From positions 388,065-452,064 of the forward strand of contig CATOSP010000001.1 of the NCBI GenBank assembly GCA_951812625.1: 64,000 bases of DNA, written 5' to 3'. Below the pieces are notes generated by a model that was given only the letters and a program-made list of their open reading frames with translations, searched no databases and was not told where the DNA came from. Position 1 is the stretch's first letter. Each line of letters begins with the position of its first letter. A program made the translations under genes and the position numbers. Below, one piece after another: positions 50,326 through 57,814 of the stretch. The DNA comes from an uncultured Dehalococcoidia bacterium. Lineage in GTDB: Bacteria > Chloroflexota > Dehalococcoidia > Lucifugimonadales > UBA3495.

Positions 50326-51267
50326 TTATGTGCGGGCGATGATCTCCTCGGCGAACCAGGCCATGCGTTCCGTTGTCTCGCTCATGTCGGCGCTGCGGAT
50401 GTCGAATATGATCTGGCTGACGCCGGTGTCGGCGTAGGTCTGGACGTCGTGGGCGACCTGCTCCGGGTCGCCGGAGAAGCGGCGGCGCGACTCCCCAGAT
50501 GAAAGCGCCGGATCGTACAGGGGGGCCTTCATAGCCACGTCGATCTCGCCCGGATCACGCCCCGCGCGCTCGGCGAAACGGCGGAGAGTCACCATGTTCT
50601 GGTCCAGTTCCTCGGGCTCCAGCGGCGCGGCGGGAATCGCCCCCACGGGATGCCAGCCGTTGCCCAGCTCCGCAGCGCGGCGGATGGCGGGACGGCTCTG
50701 ACCGCCGACCCAGATGGGCGGATGGGGTTTCTGCACCGGCTTGGGCAGGAAGTCGATGTCCGAGAACTGGTAGTACTTGCCGTCAAAGGTGGGGTTGTCG
50801 CTGGTCCAAAGCTCCTTGAAGGCCAGAAGGTACTCGTCGGTGACTGCGCCCCGCTCTGAGAATGGAGGCGCGTCCAGGGCAACGAACTCTTCCTCCATCC
50901 AGCCGACTCCGACGCCCAGGGTGAGCCTTCCCTGGGAAAGCACGTCCAGGGTGGCCAGAATCTTCGCCGCCAGCAGGGGGTTCCGGTAGGGGACGATCAT
51001 CACACTGGGGACGAGGCGGATGTTGCTGGTGATCCCGGCCAGGAAGGTCAGGAGCGTAAGCTGCTCGAAGTACTCGCCGGAGCCAGCCGGGGGGAAGTCG
51101 CCGCCCACGGTGTAAGGGTAGGGCGAGTCTATCCTGCGCGGCACCAGGATGTGGTCTCCGACCACCATGTACTCGAACCCGAGGGAATCTCCCCGGCGGG
51201 CTATCTCGGCCAAGGGGCCGGGCTGCGCCGTGGGGCCGTGGTTGGGGAGGTAGAACCCGTACTGCAT
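50326..51267 (-). CDS. LLM-class F420-dependent oxidoreductase (TIGR03619-like)
   Basis: The 313-residue product starts MQYGFYLPNHGPTAQPGPLA. Seen: LGFEYMVVGDHILVPRRIDS, IRLVPSVMIVPYRNPLLAAK, GRLTLGVGVGWMEEEFVALD, KPVQKPHPPIWVGGQSRPAI. It resembles the 33231 gene in overall pattern. Cofactor (F420 or FMN) and substrate are not readable. GAGGAG precedes the ATG. It is transcribed toward the CMD gene but 225 bases away, so probably separately. The tRNA-like sequence lies just upstream. Confidence 0.9.
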   Translation of the reverse strand: MQYGFYLPNHGPTAQPGPLAEIARRGDSLGFEYMVVGDHILVPRRIDSPYPYTVGGDFPPAGSGEYFEQLTLLTFLAGITSNIRLVPSVMIVPYRNPLLAAKILATLDVLSQGRLTLGVGVGWMEEEFVALDAPPFSERGAVTDEYLLAFKELWTSDNPTFDGKYYQFSDIDFLPKPVQKPHPPIWVGGQSRPAIRRAAELGNGWHPVGAIPAAPLEPEELDQNMVTLRRFAERAGRDPGEIDVAMKAPLYDPALSSGESRRRFSGDPEQVAHDVQTYADTGVSQIIFDIRSADMSETTERMAWFAEEIIART

Positions 51268-51311
51268 GAGGCTCCTCTCTTAGGGCGTGTGGACATTCAG
51301 GGCATTGCGGA

Positions 51312-51397
51312 TGCCGGGGACAGGACTCGAACCTGCACGGGCGGTTAAGCCCACGGAGCTATGCTCCGCCACGTTTAGCCATTTCTGCTACCCCGGC
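51312..51397 (-). tRNA. Type II tRNA-like gene with atypical anticodon loop, identity unclear
   Basis: It has 86 bases with a perfect acceptor (GCCGGGG/CCCCGGC plus A), a normal T arm (GCAGG, TTCGAGT, CCTGT), a long variable arm GGGC/GCCC, and A14, G18, G19 in a D arm. The anticodon stem by standard numbering is GCGGA/TCCGT, but the loop reads GCATAGC: position 33 is C instead of U and 34-36 would be ATA. The D stem is weak. No CCA is encoded. It may be a Leu/Ser-type tRNA with a rearranged anticodon arm, or a decayed copy. Confidence 0.5.
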
Positions 51398-51484
51398 AAG
51401 ACCATGTTACCAAACTCTAATGTCCACAGGCCCTAGTGGAAGGGTCGGGGATGGCTATGGGAGGTTCAGGCGGCCGCTTTCATT

Positions 51485-51600
51485 ACAATGCGGATCCTCA
51501 GCCTCCGCTCCGGCCCGGGGCCGGGTATGGGGCGACGTTTACAATGCAGACCCTCAGCCTCCGCTCCGGCCCGGGGCCGGGTATGGGGCGACGTTCTCAG
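51485..51600. repeat. Two tandem family A repeats (A8, A9)
   Basis: The 56-bp unit ACAATGCGGATCCTCAGCCT to ATGGGGCGACGTTT is followed by a second unit ending ATGGGGCGACGTTCTCAG. The second overlaps the 3' end of the MFS gene and supplies its last codons and stop. Confidence 0.9.
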
Positions 51601-52894
51601 GAGCCAACCGCTGCGGCGGCGTGCGACTCTCGCCACGGAAGAATACCAGCACCGACGCCGCGAACAGCAGCGCGATGTTGGACCATATCGCTACGTCGTA
51701 GACGCCGCGTATGTCGTAGAACAGGCCGCCCAGGAATGCCCCCAGGCCGCTGCCGATGGGCATGACGGCGAACATGGTGCCGTAGATCGTGCCCAGGTGG
51801 GCGATGCCGTAGCGGTCCGAGGTGTAGGCCGCCGTGATGCTGACCACGGCGTTCCACGAGAGCCCCACCAGCATTACACCGGCTATCAGGGCCGCGAAGC
51901 CCAGCGGCGGAATACCCAGGAACGGCACGCCCATGGAGAGCAGGACCACCACAAACCCCATCATCCTCAGGTTGTAGGTTGCCGTCAGCATCTTTCTCCG
52001 CCCGTGCTGGTCGGAGAGATGCCCCAGCACGAGGCTGCCGATGACGGCGGAAGCGCCGATAAGGCTGAACGCGCCCGCTGCGGCCATCGGCTGGTATCCG
52101 AGGTCCCTGGCGTAGGAGACGAAGTGAGCATTCACGAAGCTCATCGAGTACCCTCAAACGAAGTACCCGAAGGTGAGCCGGTAAAAGAGGTTCGAGGTCA
52201 GAGCGTCGCGGAAGTTGGCGTCCCTGCCGTACAGCTCCTCGGCGGTGTCTTCAGCCTCTCTCCGTCTGCGGCGCAGGTCGCTGGGGTCGCCCAAGGGCTC
52301 CATGCCCACGTCCTGGGGGCGGTTCCTGATGAGCAGGAGTCCGCCGGGGAGCACTATTCCCAGCAGCAGGGCGGAGAGGAAGTAGTAGGCCTCCCGCCAG
52401 TCGAACAGGACCAGGAACATGGAGGCGGCGGGCACCAGCAGCAGCGCCCCGAAGGAGCCGGCGCTGGACATGATTCCCAGGGTCAGGCCACGCTGGGCGA
52501 AGAACCAGGAGCTGATGACCTTGGTGAGGATTGGCCCCGTCCCGAGCGTCAGTCCGATGCTCATCACCGAGAAGACCACGTAGAGCTGGGCCAGGTTCTG
52601 GATGGAGGGCAGGAGGAGCAGCATCAGCCCCAGCAGCGCGACGCCGGACAGCGCGACCATCCGAGGGCTGTACCGGTCGGCCAGGTAGCCTGCCACGGGG
52701 CGCATCAGGCCGGAGAGCATGAAGGTAATGCCGAAGGCCAGGGAGAGGGTTGCCCTGCTCCAGCCGAAGTCCTCGGTCATTGGGGTGAGGAACGCGCCGA
52801 AGGAGAACTGGGTCCCCGCCACTCCCAGGGACACCAGGGAAGAGCCGATAACCACGTACCAGCCGTAGAAGACCTTGTTGGATGCTTGCTGCAT
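51554..52894 (-). pseudogene. MFS transporter split by an in-frame TGA (nonsense, or recoded)
   Basis: The 447-codon frame encodes a 12-helix major facilitator: MQQASNKVFYGWYVVIGSSL, FGWSRATLSLAFGITFMLSG, RPVAGYLADRYSPRMVAL in the first half; FVNAHFVSYARDLGYQPMAA, LGHLSDQHGRRKMLTATYNL in the second. A TGA (52154-52156 on the plus strand) stands in frame between RLTFGYFV and GYSMSFVNAHF; the two halves stay in the same frame and otherwise show no decay. Relatives have cysteine at this place (F-x-CG). Either a single-base nonsense change (TGC or TGT to TGA), a sequencing error, or UGA recoding. The last 14 residues come from a family A repeat. Substrate unknown. Confidence 0.8.
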
Positions 52895-53029
52895 GGCGCC
52901 CCCCAACGGCCCGGCCGCTGCGATGCGGCCACGGAGGGTCCGCTGCCGGGAACGTACACGGCTGAGGACCCGTCGCCGGATATGGAGACTGCTATAATAG
53001 CGCAGGCATTGGAACCCTCTCAACTCCCT

Positions 53030-53065
53030 GAGTTATGGAAACCTGCGGAGTTATGGAAACCTGCG
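53030..53065 (+). repeat. 18-bp tandem duplication before the GlcG-like gene
   Basis: GAGTTATGGAAACCTGCG occurs twice without a gap (53030-53047, 53048-53065). TATAAT at 52993-52998 may be the -10 element of the same leader. Confidence 0.85.
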
Positions 53066-53084
53066 CAGAAGGAGACTGATTGAC

Positions 53085-53504
53085 ATGCCGAATATCACTC
53101 TGGACCAAGCTGAGGCCGTTCTGGCCGGGGCAAAGGCCGCCGCGCTGGAGATGGGCAAGGCCTTCAGCTTCTCGGTGGTGGATGCCCGCGGAGACCTGAT
53201 AACCATGTGCAAGATGGATGGGTCGCCCTGGAGGACTCCCTACGTTTCACGGGGCAAGGCGCGGGCGTCGGCCTGCTTCGGCGAGGCCAGCGGCGACCTG
53301 ACGGAACGCTCGACCACGCCGATCATGCGGGCGGTCATGGAGGTTGAGCGCGGGGAATTCGTTCCCGGCCAGGGCGCGCTACCGATATATATGAATGGCG
53401 AACTGATCGGAGCGGTGGGCGGCAGCGGAGGCACCGCGCAGGAGGATGAGGACTGCGCCAGGGCGGGCATCGGAAAGCTGTCCGGGGCCAGCGCCAGCCG
53501 TTAG
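53085..53504 (+). CDS. GlcG/HbpS-like heme-binding family protein
   Basis: The 139-residue product is the usual length for the family. Seen: ITLDQAEAVLAGAKAAALEM at the start, FSFSVVDARGDLITMCKMDG, SRGKARASACFGEASGD, and PIYMNGELIGAVGGSGGTAQ with the glycine-rich loop, ending EDCARAGIGKL. The family includes GlcG near glycolate or propanediol genes and the heme-sensing HbpS; the true ligand here is unknown. AAGGAG lies about 12 bases upstream. It diverges from the MFS gene. Confidence 0.87.
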   Translation: MPNITLDQAEAVLAGAKAAALEMGKAFSFSVVDARGDLITMCKMDGSPWRTPYVSRGKARASACFGEASGDLTERSTTPIMRAVMEVERGEFVPGQGALPIYMNGELIGAVGGSGGTAQEDEDCARAGIGKLSGASASR

Positions 53505-53558
53505 CCCTGCCGGAATTGGAGCCGGATTACCGGGCCTAGCATGGATTCCAGACTTGGG

Positions 53559-53595
53559 AGCGCCGCCCCGTACCCAGTGCGGGGCAAGCGCGGAC
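53559..53595 (-). repeat. Family A fragment, copy A14, with nearby short tandem repeats
   Basis: GCGCCGCCCCGTACCCAGTG with GCGGGGCAAGCGC matches the half of family A near the GTTCTCAG end. At 53640-53690 TTGGAAACGGAGCC occurs twice in tandem. The gap 53505-53714 has no gene. Confidence 0.45.
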
Positions 53596-53714
53596 CTGTT
53601 CCCCGGCAGGGAGTTCCGGGGCAGTATTCGGGGAGCGGCGTCTTGGAAACGGAGCCTTGGAAACGGAGCCTTGGGAGCGGCGCCCTTCGGGAAGCGGGCA
53701 CCGCTCTCCGGCGG

Positions 53715-54359
53715 CTAATGGGTGTCCGTCACCTCGAAGTGGCGGACCCAGTACTCACCCCTGTACAGTTGCTCCACTTCCCTGGCCATGGACTGCCGGA
53801 CCTCGCCCATCTCGTAGGCGCGCATGTTGTCGAGGGAGTCCCAGATGCTGACCGAGATGCCCTCGTCGGGGTCTTCCATGCTGCGGAGAAGCTGACGCTC
53901 CCGCAGCCCATTGATTGAATCCGACCCGGGGACCAGGTTTTCGTAGTGATGCTTCTCGTACTGGTCCCATGCGCCGGGAAGCAGCTTGCCCCAGACCATG
54001 CGCACGAACGACGGCACCTGCGCATCAGCGGACCCGGAGGCCAACGGGGTCGAAGAGATGGTCTCGAAGTGCTTCACCCAGTACTCGCCCCTGGTGTACG
54101 CCCACGGGTGATGGAGGTGGTCGGCCTCCTGGAGCAGGTTCTTGCGGGCCTCGCTCCGCTCGTAGGAGGTCATGCTGTCCTGAGACTCCCAGAGGCTCAG
54201 AGAAACGCCTTCGTCGGTGTTCTCGGTGCTGCGCAACAGCTGACGCTGCCGCAGCCCGGCGACGCCGGCAGTCGATGACGCAACCCGCTCATTGTAATAC
54301 TTGCGGTACTCGTCCCAGTACCCGGACCGGATGGTACCCCAGGACATACGAACATACAT
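53715..54359 (-). CDS. Two-domain ABM/EthD-like monooxygenase-fold protein
   Basis: The 214-residue protein is made of two ferredoxin-like repeats: residues 1-100 (MYVRMSWGTIRSGYWDEYRK, GLRQRQLLRSTENTDEGVSL, WESQDSMTSYERSEARK) and 115-214 (SFVRMVWGKLLPGAWDQYEK, GLRERQLLRSMEDPDEGISV, WDSLDNMRAYEMGEVRQ). The W-x-S-x-(D)-M-x-x-Y word is that of the antibiotic biosynthesis monooxygenase superfamily. Active-site residues are not conserved enough to assign a reaction. GGAGGAG precedes the ATG. Upstream lie a family A repeat and an operator-like palindrome. Confidence 0.8.
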   Translation of the reverse strand: MYVRMSWGTIRSGYWDEYRKYYNERVASSTAGVAGLRQRQLLRSTENTDEGVSLSLWESQDSMTSYERSEARKNLLQEADHLHHPWAYTRGEYWVKHFETISSTPLASGSADAQVPSFVRMVWGKLLPGAWDQYEKHHYENLVPGSDSINGLRERQLLRSMEDPDEGISVSIWDSLDNMRAYEMGEVRQSMAREVEQLYRGEYWVRHFEVTDTH

Positions 54360-54385
54360 GGCAACTCCTCCCAAACACCTCGCCG

Positions 54386-54440
54386 CAATGCGGACCCTCT
54401 GCTGCGCCCGCTCCGGACCCGCCCCAGGACTTCGTCCCCC
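54386..54440 (-). repeat. Family A repeat, copy A10
   Basis: CAATGCGGACCCTCTGCTGC with CCGCTCCGGACCCGCCCC corresponds to the GGATCC half of the family. It is 27 bases before the ABM-like gene start. Confidence 0.6.
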
Positions 54441-54494
54441 GACGTGTTGACCGGCGCAGCGCCCGGTGTGATTGTGGGCCACGGTGTGATTATA

Positions 54495-54541
54495 GATACG
54501 AACGTACATGTACGATTGTATCTATCAGGTACGATTGTATC
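54495..54541. promoter_or_regulatory. Operator-like array upstream of the ABM-like gene
   Basis: Three 13-base boxes: GATACGAACGTAC (54495-54507), its near-inverse GTACGATTGTATC (54510-54522), and a second GTACGATTGTATC (54529-54541) 19 bases on. The first two form an inverted repeat around CGTACATGTACG. Such boxes suit a dimeric TetR-type repressor, but no regulator gene is beside it. Confidence 0.55.
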
Positions 54542-54639
54542 CATTGGGAACCCCAATCCGCCAGTGCCGCGCAGGTACAGACAGCACCTGATGGTCTGGA
54601 AGGGGATGAGGCCATGCGCGGTCGAGGCCGGGGCGGGAG

Positions 54640-55167
54640 CTACGCTGTCGCCCCTTCTGCCAGACCCGGCCCCGGCAGGGAACCCTTGGCCAACTGCCGC
54701 CAGTAGTCCATCTTCTGCCAGTGCTCGATCAGGTCCGACAGACCCAGGCCGGACGAACCTGAATCGCCACTCTTGCCAGCGTTCTCCAGCCCGCGTTTCA
54801 TGGCGCAGATGGGAACCGGGTCTTCGAGGGTGCGGGGGATGAGGCCGCGCTCGGCTGCCCTGGGCAGCAGGGCTCGCAGGACCTCGCGGGCCTGGGGAAG
54901 GACGCGGCGTTCCTGCAAGCAACGGCTAAGGTAGTTCTGGAGAGCCGTGAGGTTCCGGGCGTGGTGCCCGCGATTGGCCATCCGCTTGAACAGTACGGAG
55001 GCCCAATCGAAGGGGTCTTTCACGGGGCCGGACTTGGGGTTAGTCAGGGCGTCGGCAACCTCATCGCAGAATTCAGCGGTGACTTTGTCGAGTCGGTAAA
55101 CCTCGACTTCGGTTGCGTACTTGCGGAGGAGGGCTTCAATCTGGGACCTGATCTGGGAGAGAGTCAT
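54640..55167 (-). CDS. Hypothetical helical protein, partner of the terminase-like gene
   Basis: The 175-residue product is not recognised. It is mostly helical and basic: MTLSQIRSQIEALLRKYATE, VYRLDKVTAEFCDEVADALT, KDPFDWASVLFKRMANRGHH, LTALQNYLSRCLQERRVLPQ, then a loop rich in G and S and WQKMDYWRQLAKGSLPG. AGAGGT precedes the ATG. It lies 151 bases downstream of the helix-turn-helix gene at 55319, same strand, with a family B repeat between. The pair might be the remains of a phage packaging or regulatory unit. Confidence 0.6.
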   Translation of the reverse strand: MTLSQIRSQIEALLRKYATEVEVYRLDKVTAEFCDEVADALTNPKSGPVKDPFDWASVLFKRMANRGHHARNLTALQNYLSRCLQERRVLPQAREVLRALLPRAAERGLIPRTLEDPVPICAMKRGLENAGKSGDSGSSGLGLSDLIEHWQKMDYWRQLAKGSLPGPGLAEGATA

Positions 55168-55242
55168 GTTGTACCTCTTTATAGGGAGTTAATGAGTGTG
55201 GAGTGACGGGGGCAAATCCCCCTTAATCCCCCTTTTGCGAAA

Positions 55243-55323
55243 GGGGGAGAAAATCCCGTTTTCCGGTCATATCCGGACAAGTATGGTAGTCCGTGGCCGA
55301 CTGACCGGACAGAACTGGTCAGG
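55243..55323 (+). repeat. Family B repeat, copy B8
   Basis: GTTTTCCGGTCATATCCGGA, then CAAG with the TATGGTAGTCCGTGGCCGAC insert and TGACCGGACAGAACTGGTCA. It separates the two phage-like genes and touches the end of the 55319 gene. Confidence 0.8.
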
Positions 55324-55837
55324 GCGGTTTGGGTTGCCCGGAGTTGCGCAGGGCGCCATGGAGGACACGGAGATCGCCCCCGAGCCTGTCAACGTCGCAG
55401 AACTTGACAGCGTAATCCATGGCGTAGCGTGCGGCGCGGATGCGGAGGGCAGGGTCGGGGTTTTCGATGGCCTCACGGGCGATGACGGAGAGGAAATGGG
55501 GCACGAGGGCCTGCAACTGCCTGCGGGAGAGGTCGTAGGACGCCTCATGGAGCTGGGAGAGCTGTTCCTGGAACTCGGGCTCGTCGAGCCAGCGGCGGAT
55601 GGTCCTCTCGGAAACGCCGGTGTCGCGGGCGGCCTGGGCGATGGAAGGGGAGACGGCGAGGACGGGGAGTACGGCCTGCTGGCGGGGAGTGAGGTGGAAT
55701 CCGGGCCGGGAAATTACGATTTTGCGGTCATTTCCGGACAAATCCGGACATTCTGCGTTGCCGGAATTGGCCAGGGTGGATTCTGAGGAAGGACGGGGCT
55801 GCTGCTTGCGGGTTGCCTTGTTAGCTTTTCTGGACAT
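55319..55837 (-). CDS. Helix-turn-helix protein, phage terminase small-subunit-like
   Basis: The product is 172 residues. Residues 52-85 (LTPRQQAVLPVLAVSPSIAQ, AARDTGVSERTIRRWLDEPE) form a homeodomain-like helix-turn-helix of the type opening terminase small subunits; a helical region follows (FQEQLSQLHEASYDLSRRQL, ARYAMDYAVKFCDVDRL). Residues about 25-45 (NSGNAECPDLSGNDRKIVIS) are encoded by a family B repeat, so the repeat is part of the coding sequence or the true start is further in. No large terminase subunit is in view. Confidence 0.65.
   Translation of the reverse strand: MSRKANKATRKQQPRPSSESTLANSGNAECPDLSGNDRKIVISRPGFHLTPRQQAVLPVLAVSPSIAQAARDTGVSERTIRRWLDEPEFQEQLSQLHEASYDLSRRQLQALVPHFLSVIAREAIENPDPALRIRAARYAMDYAVKFCDVDRLGGDLRVLHGALRNSGQPKPP
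55703..55770 (-). repeat. Family B repeat, copy B9, within the terminase-like gene
   Basis: It has three 10-bp boxes on the plus strand: TGCGGTCATT, TCCGGACAAA, TCCGGACATT, the same order as the reverse of B1. Confidence 0.8.
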
Positions 55838-56097
55838 TAAACATGGTGCGCCTCAGTGGCTGTCCCTGATTGGCCCTGCCCTCCTTTATATGGTGGGGTT
55901 TTGTATGGGATGGGGTTTTGCGGTGGAGGGTCTTATGGGTCGGACGGGGGTTATGGTACATGTGTTCTATGGCTTTGGCAAGGGGTGGGTGACAGTGGGG
56001 GAGGGGTTTGATTGTGGGGTATGGAATTAGGTGCGTATACTTCGCAGGAAGTAGTCCCTAATACCATTCATCTTATCGAAGGTGGTTAACCCTCAAA

Positions 56098-56550
56098 ATG
56101 AGCATTCAGTTAAGATGGGTCTTGGCTCTTAAAATCATGCTCTGGGTGTTCGTCTTTAGCCTTGGCGTGGCTAACTGCCTTATGACGGTGAACACGGTGG
56201 CCGAGATTATGAATGAGCCAGGCCTCGTGTACGACCATGGAGTCCGAGCGGCAGTGTTCGCAATTGTTGCTGCTTCTGCGCTATTCATCGTATTGTTGGG
56301 GAGGGATGAGGCACCTCGAACCGCTTTCATAGACTCCGTCTGTCGGCTAACCAGCGTTGTTACTGCCTTCCTAGCAGGCGTCTTCTGGCTGTTGGATGAG
56401 ACAGAAGGAAAGACTGGTTTCTTCATCTTGACACTGCTTGCAACAGCGGGCGTCTTGACCACCGGTCTAGTAGTGATGCTCGTCATCCAAGCTCTCAGCC
56501 AGTGGATCCAAGCTCTCAGCCAGTGGAAACGAAGGCGTAGTCACCCATGA
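56098..56550 (+). CDS. Small multi-pass membrane protein
   Basis: The product is 150 residues with about four hydrophobic segments: 10-30 (ALKIMLWVFVFSLGVANCL), 50-68 (AVFAIVAASALFIVLL), 85-100 and 108-130. The end contains a tandem repeat IQALSQW IQALSQW, from a 21-bp duplication. No ribosome site is clear and no family was recognised. Base composition is lower in GC. The 260 bases before it contain GGGGTTTT-type words but no gene. Confidence 0.5.
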   Translation: MSIQLRWVLALKIMLWVFVFSLGVANCLMTVNTVAEIMNEPGLVYDHGVRAAVFAIVAASALFIVLLGRDEAPRTAFIDSVCRLTSVVTAFLAGVFWLLDETEGKTGFFILTLLATAGVLTTGLVVMLVIQALSQWIQALSQWKRRRSHP

Positions 56551-56647
56551 CCCCGGGAATGTTCCGAACACACCGTTGCTGGGGATAGGATGGCCGCTTT
56601 CCTGGGATTGAGGGTGGGGGATTCGGAGTGTATTGAGGCGGACTGGG

Positions 56648-56858
56648 TTATGCCTGGTCGAAATCAGACCTGGAGATGCCCAGGGTTCTTCTGATCCGGT
56701 GGAGGGTTCCCGTGGCGAGGTCGCGGTTGCCGTGCCTTGGGATGGGCGTCTGTAGCCCGTTGGCAGGGTTTACCCACATTTCGTGGGACCCAATCGGCTT
56801 GCCGTTGGAATTGGCAGCCCAGAGTCTCCAACTTTCTGCGGAGTTCCCTGTAGGTCAT
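56648..56858 (-). pseudogene. hicA: HicA-type mRNA interferase toxin gene with a one-base frameshift
   Basis: The start MTYRELRRKLETLGCQFQRQ is in one frame; the rest, IGSHEMWVNPANGLQTPIPR then HGNRDLATGTLHRIRRTLGI, is in another, joined if one base near 56795 is removed. Together they give a normal HicA of about 69 residues with the catalytic histidine in GSHEMW and GTLHRIRR. HicA toxins cleave mRNA. As written the toxin would be inactive. The start codon overlaps the HicB stop. Confidence 0.85.
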
Positions 56859-57100
56859 ACGGTTACTGTCAAGGTTCCTTTGGAACTGGGGAGTGGCGTG
56901 ATCTCAAGGGGCAATGCCTGACCGTTTTCCTTGCGGAGCTGGATGATGGTCTGTGCGACTGCCAGAAGGCTTTTCAGGGTCTCTTCCGGAGTTTCTCCCC
57001 ATGCCATGCAGCCCTGCAACGCCGGGGCTTCGGCCAGATACATCCAGCCTTCGCTTTCCTCGGGCTCGTGGAGCACGTAGTCCAACTGGTAGATGTCCAT
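56855..57100 (-). CDS. hicB: HicB-type antitoxin
   Basis: The 81-residue product starts MDIYQLDYVLHEPEESEGWM; the HicB fold is evident in YLAEAPALQGCMAWGETPEE and TLKSLLAVAQTIIQLRKENG. It neutralises HicA through the partial RNase H-like domain. There is no C-terminal DNA-binding domain. GGAGG about seven bases before the ATG. Antitoxin precedes toxin with ATGA overlap, an order known for some hicBA loci. Its survival next to a broken toxin suggests recent inactivation. Confidence 0.88.
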   Translation of the reverse strand: MDIYQLDYVLHEPEESEGWMYLAEAPALQGCMAWGETPEETLKSLLAVAQTIIQLRKENGQALPLEITPLPSSKGTLTVTV

Positions 57101-57307
57101 CTTTTCCTCCAGCCCCGGCATTCGCTGCTGTGGAATCTTCCTCATTTTGCCCTGTTTCATTATTCGGGTCAAAGGAGTTTCCGCTGGTGAGACTCTTGTT
57201 CCAGGGGTTTTGCAGGAGTTTCGCAATCGTCCCGGCGAATGGTTAACCTTGACACTCAGTATCGGCAACGGTAGACTTTTTTCCGGCGTAAACCCTTGTG
57301 GAGGCTG

Positions 57308-57769
57308 ATGTTGTCCACGCAAAATACCTTCCTGACTGAAGAGATGCGGCAACAGGTTATCGGGCTGGAGGGCGAGCCCGTGACCACCGAGATAGAGAAG
57401 GGCGCGATCGTCAAGTTCGCCCAGGCCATCGGGGACGATAACCCTTTCTTCAACGATGAGGCGGCAGCCCGCAAGGGGCAGTACCGCGGCCTTGTCGCAC
57501 CGCCCACGTTCCTGCGCTCGGTTGGCACGAGCCGCCCGGAGTTCCCCTTCGATGTCCCTTTCAACAATAACCTGGACGGCGGCAGCGACTGGGAGTACAT
57601 GGAGCCGGTCCGTCCCGGCGACCGCATCACGGCCGTGAGCCGCATCGAGAACATGATCGAGCGGGCGGGCCGCATGGGGACCATGATCATCCAGACGACG
57701 GTGACCACCTATACGAACCAGTTGGGCCAGGTGGTCGCCACCCAGACCAGCACCGGAATCCGCTACTGA
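57308..57769 (+). CDS. MaoC-like dehydratase, N-terminal-domain type (FAS1_DH-like)
   Basis: The 153-residue hot-dog protein has IVKFAQAIGDDNPFFNDEAA (hydratase 2 A-x-G-D-x-N-P), GLVAPPTFLRSVG and WEYMEPVRPGDRITAVSRI. Together with the 58126 product, which has the G-D-Y-x-x-I-H form, it probably makes a two-subunit hydratase on CoA thioesters, as in the paired MaoC enzymes of steroid and fatty acid degradation. ATG 57308 is close to GGAGG; TTG 57311 is also possible. Confidence 0.85.
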   Translation: MLSTQNTFLTEEMRQQVIGLEGEPVTTEIEKGAIVKFAQAIGDDNPFFNDEAAARKGQYRGLVAPPTFLRSVGTSRPEFPFDVPFNNNLDGGSDWEYMEPVRPGDRITAVSRIENMIERAGRMGTMIIQTTVTTYTNQLGQVVATQTSTGIRY

Positions 57770-57814
57770 GCAAGGCCCCCTGGTTGCACAGAGCAGACAC
57801 GACCAGGCAACAGA

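Noticed and set aside
51312-51397. Selenocysteine tRNA, suggested by the long variable arm and the UGA-containing genes
   Set aside because: Acceptor length is 7 rather than 8 and no TCA anticodon loop can be formed.
51488-53083. A 531-codon open frame on the plus strand
   Set aside because: Rich in H, Q, E and G with no domain; it is the antisense of the MFS gene.
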